DNA from: DASYQD01 sp963846495
GTDB lineage: Bacteria > Acidobacteriota > Thermoanaerobaculia > Multivoradales > JAIOJS01
NCBI GenBank assembly: GCA_963846495.1
Contig: CAWJWP010000014.1
Span: forward strand, 5,258 to 69,257
Length of the DNA: 64,000 nt
Direction: 5' to 3'
Part shown: in pieces, positions 1-10,125 of the stretch
How the letters are laid out: every line of letters starts with the position of its first letter
How positions within the stretch are numbered: the stretch's first letter is position 1
Notes under the pieces: model-generated
What the model saw: the letters and a program-made list of their open reading frames with translations, nothing else
The model's database searches: none
What the model was told of the DNA's origin: nothing
Made by a program: the position numbers and the translations under genes

Positions 1-1520
<1,520 letters not shown>

Positions 1521-1524
<4 letters not shown>

Positions 1525-4500
1525 GCCGCGGCCCCGGGACCTGCGAACGCGGGCGTGGCGGAGCGGTTCCCCGCGAGCTCCCACCGCGTGCCCAGGACGG
1601 CGAAGAAGAGCCCGAACCGGCGGGCCAGGATCTCGTTGACGCGAGCGGCCGGCGGTGGCGCGTAGCGCGACGGATCGGGTACCGGCCCCCAGCGCGAGGA
1701 GCAGGCGACGCGGTCGGTGGTGATGCGCCGCACGGCTTCGGCGCGCACCTTGCGCGCGTCGAGCGGCGGCCGCCAGCCACCGTCGCGGAAGACGTGGAAG
1801 ATCGCCTCGCATGGCAGCAGGTAGTCATGGACGCCGGCGAGGAGATCGCTCACGAGCGTCGCGAGGTAGGCGAGCGCGTCCTCGCGCCGCAGCGGGTGGA
1901 GGTCGTAGCGCACCTGGCTCGTGCCGCCGGCGTCGCGGCGCAGCAATACCACCTGCCGCTTCATGCCGGCGAGGGTGCCGCTGGCGGCGAGCAGCAGGTG
2001 ATCACAGAAGCCGCGCAACGCCAGGCGCAGCTCGCGCACCGGCGATTCCTGCGGGTCGTCCTTGGGTCCGCCGGGGTCGCAGACGACGCTGGCGCGGCGG
2101 CCGTCGAGGAGCAGCTCGCTGCGGCCGTCGAGCTCGCACAGGACGGCGCCGTCGGCGGCGGCTAGGCGCAGCGCCGGCAGCAGCTCGTCGACGTCCTCGA
2201 GCTCGTGGGCGCGGCCGAGACGCAGCCGCTCGCCGCGGCCGCGCGCGGCGAGGTCGGCGATCGAGGCGTGCCAGCCGGCGAGCAACTCGCCGTGGAGAGC
2301 GCGCTCGACCTCGCCCAGCGCGCCGGTGGGCACCTTGCCGCCGAGCTCGCGCGGGCGCGCCAGCGCGGCGTAGGCGGCGCGCGGCTCCTCGCCGCGGCGG
2401 AGCGAGCGGGCGAAGGCATCGCGCAGGAGAATCGTCTCGACGAGCCGCGAGCTGCGCAGGCTCTCGTCCTCGACCTCGGCCGGGTCCTCGTCGTCGTCGC
2501 GCTCGAGGCCGAGGAGCGCCTTCGCCGAGCCCTGCATGGGGCATTCGAGGAAGCTGCGCAGGGTGCTGAGAGTGAGGTGGCGTGGCGCCACCTTGACGCC
2601 GCCGTAGGGTGCGCTCTGCGCACCATCCGGACGGTGCGCAGAGCGCACCCTACCCGTTGGGGACGGCGCGTTCGTAGCGAGCGCGTCCGTGACGAGCGCC
2701 TCGGTGCTCGCGCCCGCCGTCGCGAGGCTCGGCACTCCGAGAAACCGCGCCAGCGGCTCCCAGCTCACCGCCGGCAGCTCGCGCCGCAGCGTTGCCAGCA
2801 CGTCGCTCGTCGTCTCCGGCAGCGCCGCGCGCAGCTGCTCGCCGAGCTGCCGCGCCGCGGCCTCTTCGCGCGCGCCGGGCGCCACCGTGAACGCCGCTTC
2901 GTCCCACCGCCGCGCCGGCACCTCCTCGATCAGCCGCTCGACGCCGTCGCGCCCGACGTAGCCGCGCTCGAGCACGTCGAGCAGCTCCTGGACGACGCTC
3001 GACGGCCGCAGCCGCTCTCCCGTGCGCTCGTCGCGGCTGACGTAGGACAGCACCAGCCGCTCGCGCGCCGAGAGCAGAGTCTCCAAGAACAGATAGCGGT
3101 CACGCTCCGCCGGTGTCACGTCGCCGGCGCGCCGCGCCGCCGCCCGCAGGTCGAGTGCGTCGCGCCGGTTGGCGGCCGGGAACTCGCCCTCGCCGAGGCC
3201 GACGACGAAGACGACGCGAAACGGGATGGCGCGCATCGGCAGCAGCGTCGACACCGCGACTCCCTCGCCGAGCCCGCGGCCGCGCCCGACGGTGAGCTCC
3301 GCAAGCGCCGCCGAGGCGAGCTCGCAGGCGACGCGGCCGGCCATCGGCACGCCGCCGACGTCGGCGCGCTCGAGCACCTCGAGCGCCGCGAGGCAGCGCA
3401 GGAGGTCGGCCTCCTCGTCCTCGCCAGGGCTGAGGTACGCCTTGAACAGCTCGCGCAGCACTGCGGCCCACTCGGCGAGCGGGCGCTGCTCGTCGCGCAG
3501 CCGGCGGCAGTCGGCGATCAGCGACCGCCCGAGCAGCGCGAAGCGCGCCGCCGACTCGAGCTGCCCCGCGGCCACGTCGGCAACCAGCACCTCGCCGCCG
3601 TCGGCCGCATGCCACAGCCGCTCCTCGCCGGTGCGCGGGCCCGCCATGAACGCGCCGAGCGCGAGACGCCGCAGCCCCTGGTCCCACGACAGTAAATCCT
3701 CGCCGACGTAAGTGCCGGCGAGATCCTCGCGCGAGGCGCCGTGGAAGATGCCGAGCTCGGCGGCGAGCCGCGCCCACGCCGCGGGATCGACGTCGGAGTA
3801 ACGGCCGCGCACGGCCGGGTGAAGCATCACGCGCAGCATCTCGGCGCGCGAGAAGCGGCCGAAGGGCAGCGCGAGCAGCAGCCGCGCCGCCTCGGCGACG
3901 CGGCGCTCGCCCGCGAACGGCAGGTCGGCGACGTTGCAGGGGATGCCGTGGTACTCGGCGAAGGTCGCCTGCACCTGCGGCAGGTAGAGGTCGCGCGCGC
4001 CGGCGTTGACGATGACGGCGATGTCGCTCCAGCGCAGGGGCTCGGCGGCGCCTGCGCTCGCGGCCACCAGCTCCCAGATGGCGTCGGCGACGGCCTCGAC
4101 CTCGCGCCGCGCGTCGGGGCAGGCGAGGAGGCGGATGCTGCCGTCGCCCACCCCGTCGGCGCGCGGCGCGCGCTCGCCGGTGGCGGCGCGCCGCAGCACA
4201 TCGCCCTGGACGGCGGCGAGCAGCGTCGCGCCGGCCGTCTCGTCGGGCTCGGCGAAGCGGCCGTCGAAGTCGCACTCGGTCAAGTCGTCGAGCAGCCGCA
4301 CGTGCTCGCGGCCGGGCCGTCCCCAGTAGCGCAGCGGCAGGTTCTCGGTGTCCTGGAAGAGGCCGTAGGGATCTTCTTCGGGCGGCGGCAGCGGCCCGGG
4401 ATACTGCTGCTGGCGCCGCCGCAGCTCGCGCGTCGTCTCGACGTCATCCCACAGCTCGCGGCAGGGATTCAGGGTGAAGAGCCAGAGCTCGCGTGTCTCG

Positions 4501-5231
4501 GCGAGCCGGTGGAAGAGCTGCTGGAAGGCGCGGGCGACGTAGGAGACGCCGAAGACGTGCAGCGGGGGCAGTGGCCTGCCGTCGTGCTCGCTCGGCAGCT
4601 GCAGCGAGCCGTCGACGAGCTCCGCCAGCGACACCCACCGCCCGCGCTGCTCGCCGTCCGCCGGCGGATGCCGCTCCAGCCAGCCGCCGCGGCCGGCGAC
4701 GGCGAGCCAGAGCGCCCGCTGCCAGGTCTCGAGCGCTTTGAGGTGTCCCTCGCGCAGCGTCGGACCCGCGGCCCACGCCGCCAGCATCTCCGGCCGCGAG
4801 TAGGTGTACTCCTCGAAGAGCCGCGCCAGCCGGCCGGCGAGCTGCACCCGCCGCAGCGCCACGCCGTCGGCGTCGGGCGCCTCGAGGTAGTCGCGGACCG
4901 GTTGCAGCGCCGGCGCCGCGGGCACGCGCTCGTCGTGGAGCAGCGCCAGGAGGCCGCCGCGCAGCGCCTCGGCGTCGACGAGCCGGCTGCCGGGCGCCGC
5001 CTCGCGCACCAGCTCGCCGACGAAGCGCTCCAGCCGCCGGAAGCGCAGGTTGGCGGCGACGCCCAGCCGCTCGGCGAGCCCGAGCCGCACCACCTGCTCG
5101 AGGTTGCGGTTGGGCACCACCAGCTCGACCGGCTCGAGCGGATGGGCACCGGCGCGGCGCCGCGCGCGCATCGCCTCGGCCAGTCCCCCGAGCAGCTCCT
5201 CGGTGCGGTTGGAATAGACCAGCCGGATCAT
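1521..5231 (-). CDS. recC: RecC, exodeoxyribonuclease V gamma subunit
   Basis: A protein of about 1236 residues. Its N-terminus (MIRLVYSNRTEELL) and the conserved block DRYLFLETLLSARERL match RecC, the inactivated helicase-like subunit that recognises the Chi sequence within RecBCD. I chose ATG 5231 because homologous sequence begins there; the open frame continues upstream with unrelated sequence. The gene ends in a GTGA overlap with recB. No recD is visible downstream within the window. Oddity: a near-perfect palindrome at 2604-2653 is read in frame and adds about 17 residues (around SAHRPDGAQSAPYGG) in a linker before the conserved block LTLSTLRSFLECPM. Confidence 0.9.
2604..2653. repeat. 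Palindromic element inserted in frame in recC
   Basis: The 21-bp arms at 2604-2624 and 2633-2653 are exact reverse complements (core GGTGCGCAGAGCGCACC) separated by 8 bp (ATCCGGAC). The element lies inside recC without breaking its frame, in a linker rich in A, T and S. It looks like a small mobile palindrome (REP or RPE-like) captured in coding sequence. Only one copy is in the window. Confidence 0.75.
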
Positions 5232-5395
5232 CGCGAGCAGTGGAGCGATGGTAGCAGCCGGCTCGTCGCCAGCCGGAACAACTACGAGGCCGAGCCAGAG
5301 GCGAGGGCTCATGTCGCTAGCTGAGGCCGGACTCTCGGCCTCAGCCATGCAACTGGCTGTTCGGGTAGAGTTTGCGGTTACCGAGCCGCCGCGCG

Positions 5396-6118
5396 ATGGC
5401 CGCCCACGTCTCTCCTCACGCCGAGTCGTCGCTGCCGATCAGCGACTTCGTCGACTTCCCGTCCAAGGAGGAGATCGTCGACCGCCTGCTCACCGTCGAC
5501 GAGTCGCCGCGCCTCGTCCGCCTCTACGAGACGATCGGCGAGCGGCTGGCGGGCAAGAACTACGAGCGCTCGGCCTCCGCCTTCATCCTCATCGAGATGC
5601 TCTACGACTTCGAGGAGGTGGTGGGCGGCGACATGAGCTACCTGCTGCCGCGCTCGATCTTCACCCTGACCGGCGACCGCGACCTCGCCCTGTCGGCGCT
5701 CGGCGCCTTCAACGAGATCAAGGACGCCATCGTCCTCCACGGGCCGGCGCTCGAGCCCAAGGCCGAGACCAAGGCAGAGGCCAGGCCGGCCGTGCCGTCC
5801 GCTCCGTCGCCGGCTCCGGCAGCCGCGCCGTCGGCTCACGCCCGCAAACCCACCGAAACGGACCAGATGATGCACAAGCTCCAGCTCGCCCAGAAGGCGC
5901 TCGTCGACCTCGGTCTCAACACCCGGGTCTCCATCGACCTGGCGATGCGGCGGCCGAGCCGCGACCGGGTGAGCCGCACGCTGCAGGACATCACCGCGCT
6001 CCGCGGCGCCATGCGCCGCTTCGAGGAACTGCTGTCGCAGGCCGAGCTGCAGGTGCTCGAGGCCGCCGGCGTGCTGTGGGAAGGCACCGCCGAGCCGGCG
6101 GACGAAGAAGACGCCTAA
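5396..6118 (+). CDS. Hypothetical protein with Pro/Ala-rich central linker
   Basis: 240 residues of no family I recognise. The N-terminal half (to about residue 120) is predicted helical (DFPSKEEIVDRLL, YERSASAFILIEMLYDFEE). An A/P/K-rich linker covers about residues 121-155. A helical C-terminal part (MMHKLQLAQKALVDLGLNTR) follows. There is no signal peptide or membrane segment, so it is probably cytoplasmic. ATG 5396 was preferred to an in-frame TTG at 5372. The gene is transcribed divergently from recC with 164 bp between the starts and meets the next gene tail to tail, the two stops overlapping by 4 bp (6115-6118). The function is unknown. Confidence 0.7.
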   Translation: MAAHVSPHAESSLPISDFVDFPSKEEIVDRLLTVDESPRLVRLYETIGERLAGKNYERSASAFILIEMLYDFEEVVGGDMSYLLPRSIFTLTGDRDLALSALGAFNEIKDAIVLHGPALEPKAETKAEARPAVPSAPSPAPAAAPSAHARKPTETDQMMHKLQLAQKALVDLGLNTRVSIDLAMRRPSRDRVSRTLQDITALRGAMRRFEELLSQAELQVLEAAGVLWEGTAEPADEEDA

Positions 6119-6594
6119 GGCGAGCCGCGTAGCTCGCCGAGCTGCTCCGGGCGCGGCCAGCCCCAGATCATTGCCACCACCGCCAGCGCCGCCAGCGCGT
6201 AGCACCAGTTCGGCTCGTTGGTGAGCAAGGTCAGCATCAGGCCGACGATCGCCGCGCCCTCGCGCAGCATGAAGGCGAGGAGGGTGGCGAGGCGGAAGTT
6301 CTCGAGCACGGTGGCGCTGCGCTCGGCGGAGCGCACGGCCACCGTGCCGCGCTCGACCATCTTGCGGTGGACGATCGGCGCCGCGAAGAGCAGCGCGATC
6401 CCCACCGCGGCACCGAGGTAGACGAGCACCTGCGGCAGCGGCGGGCCCACCTGTCCGAACGCTCCGGGGCCGGCGGCGACGAACCAGGCGACGGCCGCCA
6501 GCGCGACGACGCTCGCCACCATGCCGGTGCAGACGACGTTGAGGAACCGCAGCGCCTCCTCGGCGCCACCACGGGTCTCGTCCACCGCGACCAT
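6115..6594 (-). CDS. Small integral membrane protein
   Basis: 159 residues with four hydrophobic stretches at about 26-42, 57-75, 102-125 and 132-146 and short charged loops (HRKMVERGTV), so a four-helix inner-membrane protein. The start is set by a strong Shine-Dalgarno, AGGAGGTGGCGATG, placing ATG at 6594; the open frame extends far upstream but has no comparable ribosome site. I do not recognise the family. It converges with the preceding gene and follows another membrane-protein gene on the same strand, from which it is separated by 101 bp. Confidence 0.75.
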   Translation of the reverse strand: MVAVDETRGGAEEALRFLNVVCTGMVASVVALAAVAWFVAAGPGAFGQVGPPLPQVLVYLGAAVGIALLFAAPIVHRKMVERGTVAVRSAERSATVLENFRLATLLAFMLREGAAIVGLMLTLLTNEPNWCYALAALAVVAMIWGWPRPEQLGELRGSP

Positions 6595-6695
6595 CGCCAC
6601 CTCCTGCTGATTGTCGAGGCTCGATTTGTGCGCCGCGTAGTCTACCCGCAAGGGCTTCATCCTGTGCCGCCGCGGCAGGTTTGTTGACGCAGCGT

Positions 6696-7625
6696 CTAGA
6701 GCTGGCCGGTGGGCGGGCTCGCGATCGGTGCGGGCTCTTCGGCGAGTGGCGTGAGGGCGGACGCCTTCGTCCGGCGCTGCCACCAGCGCACGGCCGCCTC
6801 GATCATCCAGAGCAGGCTCACGGCGCCAAGCAGGAGAAGCGCCGCCGGCACGGCGGTGCCGAGGAGGGCCTGAGTTTCGAGCCGGTCGATCCACGTCGCC
6901 GTGAAGGCGGGGAGCATCGTGCGCTCGACCTCGGTCGCGAGAGCGCCGAGGGCGATGCCGTCGCCGGTCAGGCCCTCGGCCATCTCTTCCATCGCATCGA
7001 ACAACCCGGCGGCGTCGAGCATCGACTCGGTGCGATCGCCGGCCAACGTCTCGCCGAGGAAGGCCAGGACGGCGCCGCCGGCGCGCGAAGTCGCGATGCC
7101 TTGCAGCTGGGGCACTCGCCGCAGGCCGGCGACCACCGTCGTGCCCGTCGGCTCGACGAGCGCGGCGCGCAGTGGGGCGATGGGGATCGCTGCCGTGCCG
7201 GCGACGAGCGGCGTGGGATCGACCTCGGTCTGAATCGCCACCGTGTGGGCCAGACCCGTGGCAATAGGACCGGCGGCAGGACGGAACGCGGACGCGGCGA
7301 AAGCGGGCGAGCGAACGACGCCTTCGAGCCGTTCCGCCCCGCCGTGGATCGCGCCCAGCGTCGCGCCGGCGGCGAAGCCGACGATCGCGAAGAGCCCGTA
7401 CGTTACGGCGCGGGCGAAGCGGGCGCCCGTGAACGACACCCGCAGCGCACCGAGCTTGGCGAGACCCACGGCGAGCGCGATGGCGAGCACGGCCCCCGCG
7501 ATGCCGCCCAGCGCCGCCCACAGCAGTGAGGCGCCGAGCAGCGTCGCCGCCTCCAGGCCGAAGGCCTCCCAAGGAAACGCGTTCACGATCGCCGAGGATT
7601 GTACGAGGCTCGGCTCGACTAACAT
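6696..7625 (-). CDS. Membrane protein of unknown function
   Basis: 309 residues. Hydrophobic segments lie near residues 26-60 (probably two helices) and 71-95, then comes a periplasmic or cytoplasmic middle of about 160 residues, and a final helix near 254-279 ahead of a basic tail (RWWQRRTK). No known domain is evident. The annotated ATG at 7625 lies only 8 bp from the divergent start at 7634, leaving no room for separate promoters. A TACAAT hexamer at 7601-7606 (minus-strand reading) sits within this 5' end, so an internal GTG at 7586 is a credible alternative start. Confidence 0.65.
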   Translation of the reverse strand: MLVEPSLVQSSAIVNAFPWEAFGLEAATLLGASLLWAALGGIAGAVLAIALAVGLAKLGALRVSFTGARFARAVTYGLFAIVGFAAGATLGAIHGGAERLEGVVRSPAFAASAFRPAAGPIATGLAHTVAIQTEVDPTPLVAGTAAIPIAPLRAALVEPTGTTVVAGLRRVPQLQGIATSRAGGAVLAFLGETLAGDRTESMLDAAGLFDAMEEMAEGLTGDGIALGALATEVERTMLPAFTATWIDRLETQALLGTAVPAALLLLGAVSLLWMIEAAVRWWQRRTKASALTPLAEEPAPIASPPTGQL

Positions 7626-7633
7626 CGCGCGCC

Positions 7634-8359
7634 ATGCTGGCCTCCGTCGGAGAGCAGCCGTCGAGTGGCGAAGAGGCAGCGCGCGAAGTCGGCGTCGGTC
7701 CGCACCCGCGGCCCTGGCCCGACGACCCGCGGTTCGACCCGGAGCTGCTCGCCGGCGGCGATCGGCGCAACGTCGCCGACCGCTATCGCTATTGGCGGCT
7801 GGAGGCGATCGTCGCCGACCTCGACCGGCGCCGCCACCCGTTCCACGTCGCCATCGAGAACTGGCGGCACGACTTCAACATCGGCGCCGTGGTGAGGAAC
7901 GCCAATGCCTTCCTCGCCCGCGCCGTGCACGTGGTGGGGGAGCGGCGCTGGAACCGCCGCGGCGCGATGATGACCGAGGCCTACCAGCACGTGCACCTGC
8001 ACGCCACGGTGGAGGAGCTCGCCGCGTGGGCGGCGGCGGCGCGGCTGCCGCTGGTGGGCGTCGACAACCTGCCCGGCGCGCAGCCGATCGACCGCGCGCC
8101 GCTGCCGCGCGAGTGCGTGCTGCTCTTCGGCCAGGAGGGCGAAGGACTGTCGGCGGCGGCGCGCGAGGTGGTGTCGTCGCTGCTGTCGATTCCGCAGTGG
8201 GGCTCGACGCGCTCGATCAACGCCGGCGCGGCGTCGGCGGTGGCGATGTACGAGTGGTGCCGGCGCTACGCCGTGGATGGAGAGGCGCGCGACGCGGACG
8301 ACGAACTGGACCTTCCCGCCGCGGGCGACGACGTGCCGGCGTCGCGGACTTCGCGGTGA
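7634..8359 (+). CDS. SpoU/TrmH-family RNA 2'-O-methyltransferase
   Basis: 241 residues. All three SPOUT knot motifs are visible: NIGAVVRNANAFLA (motif 1), LLFGQEGEGLS (motif 2) and IPQWGSTRSINAGAASAVA (motif 3). Such enzymes transfer a methyl group from S-adenosylmethionine to a ribose 2'-OH in tRNA or rRNA; which RNA is modified here cannot be told from sequence. The N-terminal 60 residues are an unspecific extension. ATG 7634 is the first start in frame with homologous sequence. The stop overlaps the next start (GTGA, 8356-8359), so it is the first gene of a coupled three-gene unit. Confidence 0.88.
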   Translation: MLASVGEQPSSGEEAAREVGVGPHPRPWPDDPRFDPELLAGGDRRNVADRYRYWRLEAIVADLDRRRHPFHVAIENWRHDFNIGAVVRNANAFLARAVHVVGERRWNRRGAMMTEAYQHVHLHATVEELAAWAAAARLPLVGVDNLPGAQPIDRAPLPRECVLLFGQEGEGLSAAAREVVSSLLSIPQWGSTRSINAGAASAVAMYEWCRRYAVDGEARDADDELDLPAAGDDVPASRTSR

Positions 8360-9276
8360 GCGAGGTCTTCTGCAGCGAAGAGGCGCGGCGGGAGAGCGCG
8401 CCGCTCGGCGGCACCGCCACGCGTGCCGACGCCTGGCTGCTCGTCGAGCACCACGGGCCGTGGGGCGAGCGGGCGGTGGAGGAGAACGACCTTCCGCCTG
8501 CGGTGCAGGAGTGGATGCAGTCGCAGCTCTCGGCCCTGAAGCCGCTCGTCGGCAAGACGCGGCCGCTGCTCGTCCGTCGCGAGGGCGAGAGCGGTCGCGG
8601 CTCGGTGGCGTGCTTCCTCGCCATCGCGCGCGAGGAGCGCCAGGAGCTCTACCGCTTCGAGGTCCATCGTCACGAGGAGCTGACGGCGCTCGATCTCGCC
8701 TCGATGCTCGGCGAAGGCGACAACGGCGCGCTCGCGCGCGCGCGGCGCGAGCAGGGCCTCGTGCTGATCTGCGGCAACGCCCGCCGCGACCGCTGCTGCG
8801 CCCGCTTCGGCCTGCCCACGTGGCGTGCGCTCGCCGAGACGATCGGCGAGGAAGCGTGGCTCTCTACCCACCAAGGCGGCCACCGCTACGCGTCGACAGG
8901 GCTCTGCCTCCCTGAAGGCGTGGCGTACGGCTTCCTCTCCGCGGACGAAGCGGAACCGCTGATCGACGCGCGCCGCCGTGGCGCCATCCACCTGCGCTGC
9001 TTCCGCGGCTGCACTTTCCATGACGCTCCCGTGCAGGCGGCCGATGCGCTGCTGCGCGAGCGCCTCGGCGAGGACCGTCTCGCCGCATGGCGGCTGGCAG
9101 ATGCTGCGGAGGAGTCGCCCGGCGCCTGGCGCGTCGTCTTCGCCGCCGTCGATCGACGGCTCGTCGTGCGCCTCCTCCGCGGCACCGAGGATGCGCTGGT
9201 GAGCTGCACGCCGCTCAAGCGCAAGCCGATCGACCGCTTCACCCTCACTTCGATCGACAGCGAGGCCATCCCATGA
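8356..9276 (+). CDS. Sucrase/ferredoxin-like family protein
   Basis: 306 residues matching the Suc_Fer-like family: an N-terminal CSEEARRESAPLGGTA motif, WLLVEHHGPWG, a cysteine cluster CGNARRDRCCARFG and HQGGHRYA. Members have a thioredoxin-like [2Fe-2S] ferredoxin fold; the cysteines and histidines here could bind iron, but the physiological role is poorly known. The GTG start at 8356 overlaps the methyltransferase stop, and the gene's own TGA overlaps the next ATG (ATGA, 9273-9276), so all three genes are translationally coupled. Confidence 0.82.
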   Translation: MSEVFCSEEARRESAPLGGTATRADAWLLVEHHGPWGERAVEENDLPPAVQEWMQSQLSALKPLVGKTRPLLVRREGESGRGSVACFLAIAREERQELYRFEVHRHEELTALDLASMLGEGDNGALARARREQGLVLICGNARRDRCCARFGLPTWRALAETIGEEAWLSTHQGGHRYASTGLCLPEGVAYGFLSADEAEPLIDARRRGAIHLRCFRGCTFHDAPVQAADALLRERLGEDRLAAWRLADAAEESPGAWRVVFAAVDRRLVVRLLRGTEDALVSCTPLKRKPIDRFTLTSIDSEAIP

Positions 9277-10082
9277 GCGTCCGCTTCACCCACGTCGATT
9301 CCTTCACCAGCGAGCCCTTCCGCGGCAACCCCGCGGGGGTCGTCGTGCTCGCCGCCTGGCCGAGCGCCGACTGGATGCAAGGCGTCGCCGCCGAGCTGAA
9401 TCTCTCGGCGACGGCCTTCCTGGTGCGCCGGGACGACGGTTTCGGCTTGCGCTGGTTCACGCGAACGGTGGAGCTCGCGCTGTGCGGCCACGCCACGCTC
9501 GCCAGCGCACGGGTGCTGTTGGACGAAGCGCTGGCGCCGGCGAGCGCGCCGATCACTCTCCACACCACCCAGAGCGGCGCGCTACGCGCGATCCCCAGCG
9601 GCGACTGGATCGAGCTCGATTTCCCGGCGACGCCGCCGGAGGAGACGCCGGCACCGTTAGGCCTCGCCGAAGCGCTCGGCGCCACTCCGACCTGGGTCGG
9701 CCGCAGCCGCTTCGACCTCGTCGCAGTGGTCGACGACGAGGCGGAGGTGCGCACGGCGCGGCCCGACCTCGGCGCGCTGCGCGGCATCGACGCCCGCGGC
9801 ATCATGGTCACCGCTCGGGCCGCTGCCGGCAGCGAGCACGACTTCGTGTCGCGCTTCTTCGCTCCCAGCGTCGGCATCGACGAGGATCCGGTGACCGGCT
9901 CGGCGCACTGCTGCCTGGCGCCCTACTGGGCGCAGCGGCTCGGGCGCGACGAGCTCGTCGGCTACCAGGCCTCCGCGCGCGGCGGCGTCGTGCGCGTGCG
10001 CGTCGCCGGCGACCGCGTCTTCCTCGGCGGCCAGACGGCGGTCGTGGCGCGCGGCGAGCTGCTCGTCGACCCGACCTCCTAG
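9273..10082 (+). CDS. PhzF-family epimerase/isomerase-like protein lacking the usual catalytic Glu
   Basis: 269 residues, normal for the family, with the PhzF signature N-terminus (FTHVDSFTSEPFRGNPAGV), GHATLASARVL, and the C-terminal DEDPVTGSAHCCLAPYW block of the second diaminopimelate-epimerase-like half. In most members the first half has N-x-S-E-T-x-F with the glutamate acting as general acid/base. Here the segment reads NLSATAFLV, so residue 46 is alanine (codon GCG). The fold is clear; isomerase activity is doubtful. It is the last gene of the coupled unit and converges with the glycosyltransferase gene 43 bp away. Confidence 0.85.
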   Translation: MSVRFTHVDSFTSEPFRGNPAGVVVLAAWPSADWMQGVAAELNLSATAFLVRRDDGFGLRWFTRTVELALCGHATLASARVLLDEALAPASAPITLHTTQSGALRAIPSGDWIELDFPATPPEETPAPLGLAEALGATPTWVGRSRFDLVAVVDDEAEVRTARPDLGALRGIDARGIMVTARAAAGSEHDFVSRFFAPSVGIDEDPVTGSAHCCLAPYWAQRLGRDELVGYQASARGGVVRVRVAGDRVFLGGQTAVVARGELLVDPTS

Positions 10083-10125
10083 GCGGACGCGCGAAGCGGT
10101 CTCGCCAGGCCGGATGCTTCCTGAG

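Noticed and set aside
6115..7770. 551-residue frame covering both small membrane-protein genes
   Set aside because: Only the last 159 residues look like protein and they have their own strong ribosome site; the rest is a shadow of the neighbouring gene.
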